A stretch of 64,000 nucleotides of DNA. Source: Pseudanabaena mucicola str. Chao 1806 (GTDB taxonomy: Bacteria > Cyanobacteriota > Cyanobacteriia > Pseudanabaenales > Pseudanabaenaceae). The position numbers and the translations under genes are program-made. Position 1 is the first letter of the stretch; every line of letters begins with the position of its first letter. Shown here piece after piece: positions 1 to 10,608 of this stretch. The notes under the pieces are model-generated. The model was not told the origin of the DNA and did no database searches. It saw only the letters and a program-made list of their open reading frames with translations. Location of the stretch: the NCBI RefSeq assembly GCF_030323025.1, contig NZ_CP097329.1, forward strand, positions 2,077,001 to 2,141,000, read 5' to 3'.

Positions 1-96
1 AATTGATACAAGACTGCCACCAAAGTTAGAGGTTAAACGCCATACTCCATCATATCCATCGCCAAGACAGGTAAATATCGGACTCAATGGCTGTTG
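1..96 (-). pseudogene. ISKra4-family transposase fragment (cut by window edge)
   Basis: Read on the minus strand, this stretch encodes TCLGDGYDGVW followed by FGGSLVSI, the central signature region of ISKra4-type transposases. Bases 1-25 are identical to 16836-16860, where the same protein continues into RREVLDWFHLVENLHKV, so two related copies exist in this window. The N-terminal side is cut off at 97 by an IS256 terminal inverted repeat, and the C-terminal side runs off the window. It cannot be a working transposase as seen here. Confidence 0.75.
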
Positions 97-252
97 GAGA
101 CTGTCAAGCAAAGTGTGTAAAGTCTAGAAGCTAGAGATGGAGGTGAACCTCGAAGTTACGCACCATATGGACTCCACGGTTGTGAATTTCGGTGAGTACT
201 GACAACCAGAATTTTGCACCCTTATTAGGGGAAATCCACATACCCAGCAATG
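97..252 (-). mobile_element. Internally deleted IS256-family element remnant
   Basis: Bases 97-125 are the exact reverse complement of the right inverted repeat of the IS256 element at 16480-16508. Identity continues through the end of the transposase gene to about 141. Bases 184-252 then match, in reverse complement and with scattered mismatches, the part of the transposase gene near 15863-15935 (GMWISPNEGAKFWLSVLTE region). Everything between these two parts of the gene is missing, so this is a deleted, non-autonomous relic. Its far end is blurred by divergence. Confidence 0.7.
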
Positions 253-300
253 GGCTAAGCGTTTACGATTGCCAAAAAACATTATTTTGATATTTCAGCC

Positions 301-357
301 ATAAAACCCAGAAGAGAGTTGAGGCGCGAATCGCCTCAACTCTCTTCTGGGTTTTAT
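301..357. terminator. Perfect 26-bp-stem hairpin
   Basis: A perfect inverted repeat with 26-bp arms (left arm begins ATAAAACCCAGAAGAGAG) and a 5-base loop. On the plus strand it is followed by a T-rich run; on the minus strand the arm itself ends in T residues. It lies about 170 bp downstream of the chemotaxis operon's last gene, so it may end that transcript. It could also be a mobile palindrome that happens to terminate. Confidence 0.5.
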
Positions 358-528
358 TTTTGTCCTAACATAACAGGCTACAGCTATACCTTAAATGAAG
401 GAAGCCTTTAATACACTAATCAAAGTCTAAAGTAGGAGCGGATTTAGTTGATTGAAGCAAGAGCTATATGATAAACACGTCCCTACTTAGTACACGATCG
501 CCTGATGGAGGGATAGTTCCACAACCTC

Positions 529-987
529 TTATGAAGATGCCATTTTTAATAATAATTCGGAATCAAGTAAAAAAACTGTTTGTGGTTCAGATTTTTTGAT
601 CGGTATTTGCATAATGTGGCTTGCAATTCCTAATGTGTCGTGATCACGATATTCAGAAGTCACAGTCTGAAGGCTTAGAAGTGGCACATCTTCAACATTA
701 GGCAAAGTATCAATCGTAATTCCACATAAACTCTTCTTTCCTAAAAAAATCACTAAAAATCCCTTTGCAATATTTTTTTCTTGGTCATAAATGCGCTTAT
801 ATAAATCGATAACCAAGACTTCTTGATCCTCATACATGGCTATACCCAGTAACTTATCGCCACTGCGATGAATTTTTGGTAAAGGAATAATCCGAATTAC
901 ACTATCAATTCCAATCGCTAAATTCAGATTTCCCATTGTAAAAACAAGGAATTTAAGCTTTTCTTCTTTCTTTTGCTTAGTGATCAT
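529..987 (-). CDS. CheW-like coupling protein (second copy of the cluster)
   Basis: A 152-residue protein made almost entirely of one CheW-like beta-barrel domain (FLVFTMGNLNLAIGIDSVIRII, LGIAMYEDQEVLVIDLYKRI, FLVIFLGKKSLCGITIDTL). CheW proteins couple chemoreceptors to the CheA kinase in the cytoplasm. It is the last gene of the minus-strand Pil/Pix chemotaxis operon, about 80 bp after the CheA hybrid and separated from it by a 53-bp palindrome, so it may be partly uncoupled from the operon. It differs clearly from the other CheW-like gene at 9533-10069. The assignment to the CheW superfamily is good; a specific pix or pil name is not justified. Confidence 0.8.
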   Translation of the reverse strand: MITKQKKEEKLKFLVFTMGNLNLAIGIDSVIRIIPLPKIHRSGDKLLGIAMYEDQEVLVIDLYKRIYDQEKNIAKGFLVIFLGKKSLCGITIDTLPNVEDVPLLSLQTVTSEYRDHDTLGIASHIMQIPIKKSEPQTVFLLDSELLLKMASS

Positions 988-1020
988 AATAATTCTCTTT
1001 GAAATCCTTTATACCAACCT

Positions 1021-1073
1021 GAACTAAGTTGTGAGAGTTGCACCCGCAGGGTGCGACTCTCACAACTTAGTTC
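1021..1073. repeat. 53-bp palindrome at the 3' end of the CheA gene
   Basis: Inverted repeat with 25-base arms (left arm begins GAACTAAGTTGTGAGAG), two mismatches and a 3-base GCA loop. The stop codon of the CheA hybrid (TTA at 1067-1069 on the plus strand) lies inside the right arm. It may act as an intercistronic terminator or RNA stabiliser before the final CheW gene. Confidence 0.7.
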
Positions 1074-4000
1074 GTATTCAATAGTCCTTGAATAGTTTCG
1101 ATTAGTTGTTGCTCAAGATAGGGCTTAGTATGATATCCCGAAGCTCCCAGCATCTCGGCAACCCTGCGATGTTTTGCGCCACTACGAGAAGTCAACATAA
1201 CTATCGGAAGTTTCGCATAACGGTTTTCTTTCCGACAGGCGGTTAAAAATTCAAATCCATTCATAACTGGCATTTCCACATCACAGATTACGGCTTGGAT
1301 GTCAGGCGATCGTGAAAGTTGCTCGAGCGCTTCTCGACCATCAACGGATTGGATGACCTGATAGCCAAACTTCTCTAAGGTTAGATACAAAGCCTGACGA
1401 GTAGTTAGGGAATCATCAACAATGAGGATTGTTCGTCTTTGTTGAAGTTTTGGTTTGGGTCTTAATGCAGGTGGAACAGATTGTACATCTGTGGAATTTA
1501 TTGGGGAACTGGATGGAGAATTTGGTGCTGAACTTATTACTGGAAGTGGTAAGTTATTTACGGGATTTATAGCCAATAGAGATGTACTATCAATCACAGG
1601 TACAAGACTGCCATCACCGAGAACTGTACAACCATAGAGGTAAGATGGCGGCGCGACAGCTTTACCAAAGGGTTTAATTGCTAATTCCTGCTCGTTGATG
1701 ACGCGATCAATTGGTAGGGCGGCGATTTCATCACCATCAGCTAATAGTAATAAGGTGGTCTGATCTTCTTCTGTAAATGACTCTGGTGTGAGTATATCGA
1801 GAGATTTTTTAGGCAATGGATAACCATCGGCAAAGATAGAAGGCGGATATAAAGGAATCAAACGATCTTCAAAACGGAAAAATTCTTTGCCCTGAATAAT
1901 TTGAATCGCATTAGATTCAACGGTGATAATTCCTAATAACGTGTCGATCGCGATCGCCATTAATCGCTCCTGCACACTGAAAATTAGCAACTTAGCAATA
2001 CTGAGGGTGAGCGGTAACTTGATAATGAAATTAGTACCTAAGCCTACTTCTGACTTGATCTCGATGGAACCTTTGAGACTGCGTACTTGTTCCTGAACCG
2101 TCGATAACCCTATACCGCGACCTGACAGCTCAGAAACGACTTCAGCGGTCGAGAAACTCGGCGCAAATAAGAATTGGTAAATCTCTTCTTTGCTGATTTG
2201 ATTGGCTTGTTCTGATTTTAGTAATCCAACAGCGATCGCCTTCGCCTTTATCTTTTCAATATCAATACCATGACCATCATCTTTAATTTCGATATAGGTT
2301 TGATTGCCACGATAATAGGCTCGAATTTCAATGGTCGCAATGGCAGGTTTACCGCGATTCAGACGTTCTTGGGTTGATTCTGTGCCGTGATCGAAAGCGT
2401 TACGGACTAGATGCACAAAGGGATCATATAGTTTTTCCAGAACAGATTTATCAACTAAGGTTCCAGCCCCAAATAGTTTTAAATTAACTTGTTTATTATA
2501 TTTATTAGATAATTCGCGTACCATGCGGGGCAGGCTGCTGAGAATATCGCCTAGCGGTAACATTCGTGACCATAGTAGGTCATACCTTAATTGCTTTAGG
2601 ATTTGTTGTTTACGGCGTTGGGTTTGTTGTTTTTGTTGCATCAAAATCGCCATATCACGCATCCCTTCATCCATTTGTGCGATTTCTTCGAGTGCTTCTT
2701 GGATCACGTTATGGAGGCGATTATAAGAATCCATTTGCAATGGATCGAAATCTGCTAATAAGTTACTGGCACTAGATATGGATAAATTTATGGAAGAATT
2801 AGTCAAACTAGAATCTTGAGTTTTTACTTGTGATCGCTGCGCTTTATCGAGGCATATTTGCAAATTTTTAGAAAGATTTTCAAAACCTTTAAATTGTTTT
2901 TGAATACGCTCAATTTTGGCTTGAAGTTGTTGATTTTGTAGAATCGAGGCATTTTCTTGAGTAACCAATTCACTAGAGAAGTTATTTAATCTTTCTAGTC
3001 GAGGCAGATCAACTCTTACGGTTTCAGTAATATAGGGAGTGACTTTTTCAGTAGTTATTTTTTTACTGGTGATTTCTGTTGATGTTGTTGTCTTGGCAAG
3101 ATTAGAGATACTTAATTGAGTTGTTTGTTCATCAATTGGGGGAGTAATTTCTGGTTTAATTTCTGCCGTAACTATTGGTTCAGAATCTAATAAATTCTCA
3201 TTAAAGTCATCAAGTTCAACCAAGTCAAAGACTGAATTCAAATTGTCAAAAATATTTGCTTCAGGGCTATTACTCTGACTATTATCGACATTTGTCGTAA
3301 AAAAATCAAAATTCTGATTGAGTTGCTCAGGCTCTAAACTTATAGTCTGGGAATCAAAATCATCGAATTTAGGAACTTCCGTAAAAATCTCTAAACTTGC
3401 AGTTAGAAAACTACTCTCAGAATTAGATGATTTAGTTTCTGGCTCTGATTCTATCTCTAGGAAATTAGAATTATCTATTTCTTGTTCTGAGGATGTAATC
3501 CAATCATTAGAAGTATTGAAACTAGAATTTTCTTGAATAAGATTTGGGATTTGCGATTCTTTTAGAATATTTTCTTCACAACTGGTTGAAGATTGGGTAA
3601 GCGCGATTAATTCAGGGCTAGGGTTTCCGCCTTGGACGCGATCGCCTGCTAGGACTTCATCGCGGGCGGTCACAAAATTTGCTACAGCTACCTCACCCAC
3701 CAAAATCGGATGATCAGGATTACGCTCCAGAGCTTCCAACGTTGCCTTGGCGATTGCTTTAAACCCCGATAGATTTAATAATTCACCAAGACCATTAAAG
3801 ACTTCCACCTGCGCTCTAATTTCTCCTGTCACAGGTAAACCTTCTGGATTTGCCAGCACATTTTGCAGTCGCAATATTCCCTGCTGCACATCACCATCAA
3901 ACACAATCTGGACAATATCGACCCCTAATTCGGCAGATGTTGGTAATTCGACATCTTCATCGATTTCCCCAAAAAACAATTTTAAAACATCAAAGACGGG

Positions 4001-4372
4001 TTCCGCCGCCGCGATCGCTGCTGCTGATTCGTAATGTCCTGATTGTAGTTGATCCATTAATGGCTCACGCAAACAGTCATAAGCCTGTAACAACAAGCCT
4101 TCGATATCAGCATCGATTTCCCCTTCAAAGCGATATAATGATCGAAATACATCCTCTAGTTGATGGGCGATCGTTTTGATACCATTGAGATTGAGACTCG
4201 CCGAACCACCTTTAATCGAATGAGCGGCTCGCATGATTGAGTGAATATTTGCGGTGCTACGATCTTCTCTGAGAGAAAGCAATCCCGTCTCAATTATCTG
4301 CAAAAATTCTGGTGCTTCTTGCTTGAAAAATTGATAAGCCTGATCTTGAATCTCTAGTTCAGTGTTGTACAT
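1067..4372 (-). CDS. CheA-type hybrid histidine kinase with receiver domain (PilL/PixL-like)
   Basis: A 1101-residue chemotaxis kinase. An N-terminal HPt domain carries the phospho-acceptor in AAHSIKGG (His51). A long Ser/Asn/Glu-rich linker (about residues 260-430) and a coiled-coil dimerisation region follow. The catalytic ATPase shows the N box LVRNAFDHGTE, the G1 box DDGHGID and SGRGIGLSTV. A CheW-like regulatory domain comes next, then a C-terminal receiver (about 970-1095) with ILIVDDS, the aspartate in CDVEMPVMNG and the lysine in HTKPY. This architecture matches PilL/PixL/TaxAY1-type kinases of cyanobacterial twitching motility and phototaxis. It sits 18 bp after the receptor gene in the same operon. 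The stop codon is inside a palindrome. Confidence 0.93.
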   Translation of the reverse strand: MYNTELEIQDQAYQFFKQEAPEFLQIIETGLLSLREDRSTANIHSIMRAAHSIKGGSASLNLNGIKTIAHQLEDVFRSLYRFEGEIDADIEGLLLQAYDCLREPLMDQLQSGHYESAAAIAAAEPVFDVLKLFFGEIDEDVELPTSAELGVDIVQIVFDGDVQQGILRLQNVLANPEGLPVTGEIRAQVEVFNGLGELLNLSGFKAIAKATLEALERNPDHPILVGEVAVANFVTARDEVLAGDRVQGGNPSPELIALTQSSTSCEENILKESQIPNLIQENSSFNTSNDWITSSEQEIDNSNFLEIESEPETKSSNSESSFLTASLEIFTEVPKFDDFDSQTISLEPEQLNQNFDFFTTNVDNSQSNSPEANIFDNLNSVFDLVELDDFNENLLDSEPIVTAEIKPEITPPIDEQTTQLSISNLAKTTTSTEITSKKITTEKVTPYITETVRVDLPRLERLNNFSSELVTQENASILQNQQLQAKIERIQKQFKGFENLSKNLQICLDKAQRSQVKTQDSSLTNSSINLSISSASNLLADFDPLQMDSYNRLHNVIQEALEEIAQMDEGMRDMAILMQQKQQTQRRKQQILKQLRYDLLWSRMLPLGDILSSLPRMVRELSNKYNKQVNLKLFGAGTLVDKSVLEKLYDPFVHLVRNAFDHGTESTQERLNRGKPAIATIEIRAYYRGNQTYIEIKDDGHGIDIEKIKAKAIAVGLLKSEQANQISKEEIYQFLFAPSFSTAEVVSELSGRGIGLSTVQEQVRSLKGSIEIKSEVGLGTNFIIKLPLTLSIAKLLIFSVQERLMAIAIDTLLGIITVESNAIQIIQGKEFFRFEDRLIPLYPPSIFADGYPLPKKSLDILTPESFTEEDQTTLLLLADGDEIAALPIDRVINEQELAIKPFGKAVAPPSYLYGCTVLGDGSLVPVIDSTSLLAINPVNNLPLPVISSAPNSPSSSPINSTDVQSVPPALRPKPKLQQRRTILIVDDSLTTRQALYLTLEKFGYQVIQSVDGREALEQLSRSPDIQAVICDVEMPVMNGFEFLTACRKENRYAKLPIVMLTSRSGAKHRRVAEMLGASGYHTKPYLEQQLIETIQGLLNTN

Positions 4373-4390
4373 GGCGGCTATCCTGATTTT

Positions 4391-7009
4391 CTAGCTGACT
4401 TTAAATTGAGATACATTGATTTGCAACTCTTGAGCAACTTTTCGCAACTCAGCAAAAGCTTCATTCATGCTTTCGGTTTGGGTAGAGTTGTTAGCCGCAA
4501 TCAGAGCCACGTTTTGAATGGTTTGACTTACATCCTCTGATGTTTGCACCTGCTCGGAAGCTGATTGAGAAATTTTCTGTACGATTTGATTAACTCTTTG
4601 GCTAGAAAAAGCAATTTCAGTGAGTTTTTGACGGGACTCTTCCACCAGTCGAGAGCCATTGTTTACCTGTTCTGTGCCGATTTGCACCGCTTTACCTAAA
4701 TCCTTCGATTGGGATTGAATCTCTTCGATTAACTGCCGAATTTCCAAAGTTGCCTTTGCCGATCGCTGCGCCAAAGCTCTGACCTCATTCGCCACAACTC
4801 CAAAGCCCTGACCTTCTTCACCAGCACGAGCCGCTTCAATTGACGCATTCAACGCCAACATATTCGTCTGTGATGCAAATCCACTAATTAGTTTGATTAC
4901 CTTAGAGATTTTTTGAGAAGCCTCTTCCAATGCCTTTACCTTTTCCGCAGTTTCTACTACAGTTTCACGAATTGCCGAAAAACCTTCAACGGTGCTATTC
5001 ATCACTATGTCACCTTCCCTTAACGCTTGGTTGGCATAGTCCACTTGTGCTTCGGCTTGGGCGGCTGAATCTCCAATACCTTTGATTGACTCTGTAAGTG
5101 TATGAATCCGTTTAAGGGTTTGGGTAATTGCTTGTACCTGTTGATCAGCTCCACTCGATACATTTTTGACAGTTTGCTCATTTTCCGTCACTGTTTGTGA
5201 TACGGATATAGAAGCAGTTTGAACCTGTTCCACCAATTGGCGTAAATTCGCAATCATTGAGTTGTAGGAATCTGCGATCGTGCCAATTTCGTCATCAGTC
5301 ACTTTTGCGCGAATGGTCAAGTCCCCACGATTAATGGGATCAACTTCGATCAATAGCTCTAGCGCCCTTTGTTGTAAGGCTTCCTTGGCTTGACGTTGTT
5401 CTTGAATGCGAAGTTCGGCATCTGTTTGAGCAACTTCCCGTATCGCCGAAGCGATGCGTTCTGATTCCTGTTGTTTTTCCGTAATCAGAACTTCTAACTG
5501 TTCGACCATTTTGTTTAACTCTTGTGATAATGTGCCAATTTCATCACGGCGATCGCTATCAGTTAGACGTTCTCCCATTTCACCTTGACCGATTTTTTGG
5601 GTGAATCCAGACAGGCGGCGCAATGGACTAGTAAAGGAACTTGCAATCAAGATACCGATCACCCCTGCACCAACAATAGAAATAGCACCAATCGCATAAC
5701 CAATATTAGATAAATTGGCTAATAGATCTTGAATCTCAGATAGAGGACGACCAACATGGGCAATCCCCACTGGTTTAGAATTAGGCTCGAGTAATTTGCG
5801 ATGGTCATAGAGTGGTGCATAAAAAGTTAAGTAGTCAACACCTATGATATTTGTTTCTCCCACATATTCTGTGCCTTGTTTGAGAACTGTATCTGATACC
5901 TCACGAGCTGCACGAGTACCGATCGCTCTTGTACTATCGGGACTTTTAGTACTTGGATCAACATAGGGAACGTTGGTGCTAACTCGCCAATCTTGAGCAA
6001 AGATAGTCGCAGTTGGAATATTATATCGCTTAGAAAATTTATCAACAATACCATAGTTACGATTGAGCAAGGCTCCTACTACTGCCGTTCCTACAAGCCG
6101 ACCTTTAACTTTGATCGGATATACTGCCATACTTACCAGTCCTGATTTTCCCTGTTCAGTGTCGTAGGTGTCATTGGGTGCTGGTTGCTTAGCTTCACTC
6201 AGACCTTGGGTTATTTGGGGGCGAATACCAATATTGGCTTGCTTCTCTAATCCTAAGGATTGGAGATCGGCTAATTTCACTAATTCAATCCCATACATCG
6301 GCTTACCTGTGGCGATCGCACTTTTGACAATCGGTAGGTTTGCCAAATTACTATTACTCGGTGCTACCTTCTGTTGGTAGGATTGGGGAACTAGTTCTTC
6401 TTTGTCTTTAGCAGCAAGTTGCGGAAATTTAGAAAAATCTTCATTAAGAACCAGCACATTTCCTTCGATGCTACGACCATTATTGTCAGTAATCAATTTG
6501 AAATTCTTAATCGACTCGGGATTAATACCTTCACTACTGACTTGCACTAATGGTTGCAGGATAGAGCGCTTTGCGGTGAGTTCGTTAACATCACTGAGAT
6601 CGATATTTGCACCTTCAACAGATTTAGCGATCGCCGCCGCTTCTTGCTTACTTTCCTCATTTGTCCAGAGTACATATTCCGATAAAAAGAATGAACCCTT
6701 TTCTTGGACGGAAGTTCGCAACTCTTTGAGTGATGCTTGTTCTGATGATTGAACTAATATTTGGATCACGATTAAGACTGGCAAGCCCGAAGTTAGCAAC
6801 ATCAAGATCGACAATTTCCACCTTACCCCCAAGTTATTCCAAAGTTGAGATGGTAATTTCCATAAAGGAATTTTTGGCTTAGTCGAAGTTGCCTGTAAAT
6901 CCTTTTTAGACAATAAAATTTTGGGCGTAGTTTTATCCGTCAAAACTTGACCTGAAATTTGTGTTTTATCTTCAGAAGGCGGAAGTTCAGGTTTATCTTT
7001 CAGTAACAT
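4391..7009 (-). CDS. Methyl-accepting chemotaxis protein (PilJ-like), Cache sensor
   Basis: An 872-residue membrane chemoreceptor. After a cytoplasmic N-terminal tail there is a transmembrane segment near residues 68-90 ([20 protein letters not shown]) and a large periplasmic Cache-like region of about 340 residues. A second transmembrane segment ([18 protein letters not shown]) is followed by HAMP units, including the PilJ-type motif [20 protein letters not shown]. The signalling domain has a hairpin tip around [20 protein letters not shown]. There is no GAF domain or chromophore cysteine motif, so it is not a PixJ-type photoreceptor. It lies between another receptor and the CheA hybrid, all on one strand and closely spaced. 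Confidence 0.9.
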   Translation of the reverse strand: MLLKDKPELPPSEDKTQISGQVLTDKTTPKILLSKKDLQATSTKPKIPLWKLPSQLWNNLGVRWKLSILMLLTSGLPVLIVIQILVQSSEQASLKELRTSVQEKGSFFLSEYVLWTNEESKQEAAAIAKSVEGANIDLSDVNELTAKRSILQPLVQVSSEGINPESIKNFKLITDNNGRSIEGNVLVLNEDFSKFPQLAAKDKEELVPQSYQQKVAPSNSNLANLPIVKSAIATGKPMYGIELVKLADLQSLGLEKQANIGIRPQITQGLSEAKQPAPNDTYDTEQGKSGLVSMAVYPIKVKGRLVGTAVVGALLNRNYGIVDKFSKRYNIPTATIFAQDWRVSTNVPYVDPSTKSPDSTRAIGTRAAREVSDTVLKQGTEYVGETNIIGVDYLTFYAPLYDHRKLLEPNSKPVGIAHVGRPLSEIQDLLANLSNIGYAIGAISIVGAGVIGILIASSFTSPLRRLSGFTQKIGQGEMGERLTDSDRRDEIGTLSQELNKMVEQLEVLITEKQQESERIASAIREVAQTDAELRIQEQRQAKEALQQRALELLIEVDPINRGDLTIRAKVTDDEIGTIADSYNSMIANLRQLVEQVQTASISVSQTVTENEQTVKNVSSGADQQVQAITQTLKRIHTLTESIKGIGDSAAQAEAQVDYANQALREGDIVMNSTVEGFSAIRETVVETAEKVKALEEASQKISKVIKLISGFASQTNMLALNASIEAARAGEEGQGFGVVANEVRALAQRSAKATLEIRQLIEEIQSQSKDLGKAVQIGTEQVNNGSRLVEESRQKLTEIAFSSQRVNQIVQKISQSASEQVQTSEDVSQTIQNVALIAANNSTQTESMNEAFAELRKVAQELQINVSQFKVS

Positions 7010-7060
7010 AATTTTTTAAGCTGATATATAAATTATTTTCTTAAATGGTAAGGGCAATCC

Positions 7061-7094
7061 GTGGTAGGGGCAATTCATGAATTGCCCCTACCAC
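7061..7094. repeat. 34-bp perfect palindrome between the two receptor genes
   Basis: A perfect inverted repeat with 17-base arms (left arm GTGGTAGGGGCAATTCA) in the 90-bp gap between the two chemoreceptor genes. A shorter imperfect version (AGGGCAATCCGTGG) precedes it. It resembles short dispersed palindromes seen in many cyanobacterial genomes. It may form an mRNA hairpin. Confidence 0.6.
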
Positions 7095-7099
7095 GGGGG

Positions 7100-9445
7100 T
7101 TAAGCCACCTTAAACTGCGATACACTCACCTGTAAATTTTTGGCAACTTGCAATAGTTCCGAGAACGATCGCGCCACACGTTCGGACTGTTTAGACGTAT
7201 CTTCAGCGATCGCGGCAATACTATGCATCGTCTCACCCATACGATCAGAGGTTTTAGTCTGTGTATCCGCAGCGATCGCAATTTCTTGGACTAGGGAGTT
7301 TACCTCTTGACTGACTAGTGAAATCTGAGTCAATTTTTCACGAGCCTTTTGAACTAGCTTTGTCCCTGTGACTACCTGTTCTGTACCACTTTCCATTGCG
7401 ACTACAACTTCATTGGTTTGGGTTTGAATCTCTTGCACTAGCTGTTCGATTTCGACAGTTGAGGCTGCCGACTGTTCCGCAAGGGCTCGTACTTCTTCAG
7501 CAACTACGCTAAACCCGCGACCTTCTTCCCCTGCACGGGCTGCTTCGATCGCTGCGTTCAATGCTAACAAGTTAGTTTGAGCCGCAAAGTTAGCAATCAA
7601 GTTAACAATCCGCGAAATCTTTTGGGAAGTCTCACCGAGCCGTTTTACCTTTTTTGCGGTTTCGGAAACGGTTTCGCGAATCTCCGAAATACCTAACACT
7701 GTACGGTTCATCGCTTCATCCCCTTCTTGGAGTACGGTCGCCGCTACTTGCATTCCTTTTTCTGCTTGTTTCGCTTTAGTTTCTACGCCTCGACTGGATT
7801 GCGCCATGCCTTCGATTTCCGTAAGTGCCGAGTTAATTGAAGCGGATTGCGTCATCGCTTCAGTGGACACCAATCTCACGGATATTTCATTATTAACAGT
7901 GGTTTGGGTTACAGCCTGCGATGCTCCCTGCACTTCAACTACCAGTTTCCGCAAGTTCCGAATAATCGCATTGTAGGAGTCAGCGATCGTACCGACTTCA
8001 TCGGCAGTCACGTTAGCCCGAATCGTTAAGTCCCCACGACTAACGGGATCAACTTCTATCAATAGTTCTAAGACTCGACGTTGTAACAGTTCTTTTGCTT
8101 GCTTTTGTTGATCCGCCCGTTCATCCGCTTCAGCCCTAGCTTCTTTTCGAGCAGTTTCTAATCTTTCCGCTTCTAGTTGTTGCGCTTCGTTGAGATATTT
8201 CAATTGATCCGCCATGATGTTAATGTTGCTAGCCAATACACCCAGTTCATCATCACTTTCAATCGTTAGACGACCATCGAGATCACCTAGACCAATTTTT
8301 GTTACAACCTGAGATGCATTTTGAATTGGCTTAACGGCACGACTAGCAATACTTGACGCGAGCAGACCAGCCACACTAGCCGTAATTATCCCCCCAATTG
8401 CAAATACTAATGCCAACTCTCCTTGCGTTCGGAATGCAACATCCTCATCGGTGGCTAAGGCGAAGCCCCAATTTAAGTTGGGGAAATTTGGCAAATCAGT
8501 TGTAGGAGCATAACCGACTAGCAGTGATTTGTTTTGCGATGTGCTGGTAGAAACAAACACCCCAGCAGTTTTACTTTCTTGGAGTGGCGCAAGTCCCGTA
8601 AATAAACTTGTAGCCTTAGTCCCAATCTTGTCTGTGTCCTCAGAGATAAAAACTAGCCCTTGATTATCTATAACCTTATAATTTCCTGCTTTATTGATAT
8701 CGCTAACGACATCCTCCAAGGACTTCATCATGACCCGACTGCGGATTACACCAATTATTTGTTTAGTTTCAAGATCTCGAATTGGAGATGCTATGTGAAT
8801 CACAACTTTACCTGAAGATTTTGAGGTTTGGGGTTGACTGATGACTGTATTTCTTGTTTTTAAAACTTCTTGAAAATAGTCTCGATCACTATGATTTCCC
8901 AAGGGATCACCTTTTGACTGGGCGATCACATTCCCCTGCAAATCAAAAGCAGCGATACTGTCATAGACCAAGTAAGTTTCTGCATATTTCGTCAAAACAG
9001 CAGAACGCTCGGCAGCAGTATAGATTTTACGGATTTTGGGATCCGTTAAAAATGGTAAATTCGCTAAAATCTGAGCGTCTCCATAGCGCTCAAACATAAA
9101 TCGATTCAATTTATCAATCGATGAAGTCGCAAGCTGAGTTTGGGCAAAATTCGTCTGATTTTCTAAACTACTACTTGCAACTAAATAACCTGCTATACCA
9201 GCTACAAGAACAGGGAATAATGCAATTGAGAGCGCTAAAATTGTTGATTTTGCCTGTAAACTCAGCGATCGCCAAGCCCATTTTTTTGGTTTCGGTACTT
9301 GCGGCGGTAAATCATCAACTAAGTTTTCCAATGGATCGCCCAGATCTGCTTGTTCCTCGGTCAAAAAACCATCGTTAATATTTTGTGCTGCGAGATCATC
9401 GAAGTGTTGAGGTTGATTTTTAGGTTGATTACCTTGGGTCAGCAT
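7100..9445 (-). CDS. Methyl-accepting chemotaxis protein (PilJ-like), double-Cache sensor
   Basis: A 781-residue receptor. An acidic N-terminal tail is followed by a transmembrane segment near residues 68-90 ([21 protein letters not shown]) and an extracytoplasmic dCache-type sensor ([42 protein letters not shown]). A second transmembrane segment near 345-370 precedes HAMP, a coiled coil and a second HAMP-like unit ([20 protein letters not shown]). The methyl-accepting signalling domain has its tip at [21 protein letters not shown]. It probably senses a small extracellular ligand and signals to the CheA hybrid through the CheW proteins. The two receptors share their C-terminal halves but have different sensor regions. 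No GAF domain is present. Confidence 0.92.
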   Translation of the reverse strand: MLTQGNQPKNQPQHFDDLAAQNINDGFLTEEQADLGDPLENLVDDLPPQVPKPKKWAWRSLSLQAKSTILALSIALFPVLVAGIAGYLVASSSLENQTNFAQTQLATSSIDKLNRFMFERYGDAQILANLPFLTDPKIRKIYTAAERSAVLTKYAETYLVYDSIAAFDLQGNVIAQSKGDPLGNHSDRDYFQEVLKTRNTVISQPQTSKSSGKVVIHIASPIRDLETKQIIGVIRSRVMMKSLEDVVSDINKAGNYKVIDNQGLVFISEDTDKIGTKATSLFTGLAPLQESKTAGVFVSTSTSQNKSLLVGYAPTTDLPNFPNLNWGFALATDEDVAFRTQGELALVFAIGGIITASVAGLLASSIASRAVKPIQNASQVVTKIGLGDLDGRLTIESDDELGVLASNINIMADQLKYLNEAQQLEAERLETARKEARAEADERADQQKQAKELLQRRVLELLIEVDPVSRGDLTIRANVTADEVGTIADSYNAIIRNLRKLVVEVQGASQAVTQTTVNNEISVRLVSTEAMTQSASINSALTEIEGMAQSSRGVETKAKQAEKGMQVAATVLQEGDEAMNRTVLGISEIRETVSETAKKVKRLGETSQKISRIVNLIANFAAQTNLLALNAAIEAARAGEEGRGFSVVAEEVRALAEQSAASTVEIEQLVQEIQTQTNEVVVAMESGTEQVVTGTKLVQKAREKLTQISLVSQEVNSLVQEIAIAADTQTKTSDRMGETMHSIAAIAEDTSKQSERVARSFSELLQVAKNLQVSVSQFKVA

Positions 9446-9498
9446 GGCTTAAGGCTCCGTGAGGAAAGTAAAAAGTAAAAAGTAAAAAGTAATTGCAA

Positions 9499-9546
9499 AA
9501 AAGTTGGTTTAAAAGTTGGTTTAAAAGTTGGTTTAAAAGTTGGTTT
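9499..9546. repeat. Four tandem copies of a 12-bp unit at the CheW 3' end
   Basis: Four perfect tandem copies of AAAAGTTGGTTT. The stop codon and last four codons of the upstream CheW gene (stop at 9533 on the minus strand) lie in this array, so changes in copy number would add or remove residues or move the stop. A neighbouring AAAAAGT array at about 9466-9490 fills the rest of the gap. Confidence 0.9.
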
Positions 9547-10069
9547 TTTGGGCAGATTGGGCGATCGCTTCACCATCAAGTACTAAAAAAGTATCTCTAC
9601 TACCACTTAACCAGTACCCTCGACAAGCCTTCTGCATTACAGGATTGGCAAAGGCGAGTCCAGATGTCTGGATTTTGGAAATGTCACATTTGATCATCTG
9701 CCCCACATGAGATACGGCCAACCCAATCACCGCATCTTGGATATGCAAGAAGATAATGTGACATTTATCTTGAAATTTGCTTTGATCTTGAGCGTAGAGG
9801 GGCTTATATCCCAACATACTTGCTAAATCAATTACCCAAATCACATCACCACGCCAGTTATACACACCCATGACATAGGGGTCTATCCCTGCGATCGGGG
9901 TTATTTGCGATAAATTGACCTTCACAATTTCTAATAATTGGCTGGTCGGTAGCAAGCCCTGTTGCTGATCTTGCGCTAATGAAAATGTCAAGAATTGCTC
10001 AGTTGTTAGCGGCTCTATTAAACCCTTTGGTTCAGTTAAGCTTTTTTGATTAACTATCTGACTTGTCAT
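9533..10069 (-). CDS. CheW-like protein (PilI/PixI-like)
   Basis: A 178-residue CheW-domain protein (LTFSLAQDQQQGLLPTSQLLEIVKV, GVYNWRGDVIWVIDLASMLG, CHIIFLHIQDAVIGLAVSHVG). Its order directly after the small receiver gene and before the receptors matches the pixG-H-I-J-L and pilGHIJL arrangement, hence the PixI/PilI assignment by position. The C-terminal AQKTNF and its stop codon are encoded by a 12-bp tandem repeat array, so the natural end of the gene may have been altered. It starts 13 bp after the receiver gene's stop. Confidence 0.85.
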   Translation of the reverse strand: MTSQIVNQKSLTEPKGLIEPLTTEQFLTFSLAQDQQQGLLPTSQLLEIVKVNLSQITPIAGIDPYVMGVYNWRGDVIWVIDLASMLGYKPLYAQDQSKFQDKCHIIFLHIQDAVIGLAVSHVGQMIKCDISKIQTSGLAFANPVMQKACRGYWLSGSRDTFLVLDGEAIAQSAQKTNF

Positions 10070-10082
10070 GGCGATCGATCTC

Positions 10083-10448
10083 CTAATCCTTGACTAACAA
10101 CTTAAGCGTACGGACAAGCTCAGCAGCATCGAGAGGCTTAGTCAAGTAAGCCGAAGCACCTTGTTTCATTCCCCAAAACTTATCCATCTCGCCACTCTTG
10201 GTTGACCAAAGCACGATCGGAATATCTTTAGTCTCGGGCTTATCCTTCAGATCTCGACATAGCTCAAAACCACTCTCGTTTGGCAAGACTACGTCTAAAA
10301 CAATAGCGCTAGGTTTCTGTTGACTAATTTTGGTTCTCGCTTCATCACTATTCGTAGCTAAAACCGTAGTAAAGCCAGCATTTCTAAGGCTACCTGTAAC
10401 AATCTCAGCTTGAGTTAAGGTATCTTCAACTACTAAAATTATGCTCAT
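10083..10448 (-). CDS. Single-domain response regulator (PilH/PixH-like)
   Basis: A 121-residue stand-alone receiver: ILVVEDTLTQAEIV holds the acidic pocket, VLDVVLPNESG the phosphorylated aspartate and YLTKPLDA the conserved lysine. Length and position between the PATAN-REC gene and the CheW gene match PilH/PixH, the CheY-like partners that receive phosphate from the CheA hybrid in type IV pilus chemotaxis. There is no output domain. Confidence 0.9.
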   Translation of the reverse strand: MSIILVVEDTLTQAEIVTGSLRNAGFTTVLATNSDEARTKISQQKPSAIVLDVVLPNESGFELCRDLKDKPETKDIPIVLWSTKSGEMDKFWGMKQGASAYLTKPLDAAELVRTLKLLVKD

Positions 10449-10451
10449 ATC

Positions 10452-10508
10452 TATAATCCTTCCCTCTATTTAATATAATCCTTTTAATATAATCCTTCCC
10501 TCTATTTA
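10452..10508. repeat. 21-bp direct repeat in the operon spacer
   Basis: TATAATCCTTCCCTCTATTT(A) occurs at 10452-10472 and again at 10488-10508. Between them is a partial third copy (ATAATCCTTTTA). A further short tandem duplication (ATATAAGTGTTT, 14-bp period) lies at 10585-10610, just outside the neighbouring gene's stop. Read on the minus strand the unit contains GAGGGAAGGATTA, so it may duplicate a ribosome-binding region ahead of the receiver gene. Confidence 0.85.
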
Positions 10509-10608
10509 GTACTTTGCTTACTACTTGGTCGAATTTTTTTGACTTTGGATATCTCACAGGCAGAGGCTTAATCCCGCACCTAAAATATAAGTGTTTATAT
10601 ATAAGTGT

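Noticed and set aside
4391-9445. PixJ-type phototaxis photoreceptors
   Set aside because: The gene order suggested this, but neither receptor has a GAF domain or a chromophore-binding cysteine motif; both have Cache-type sensors.
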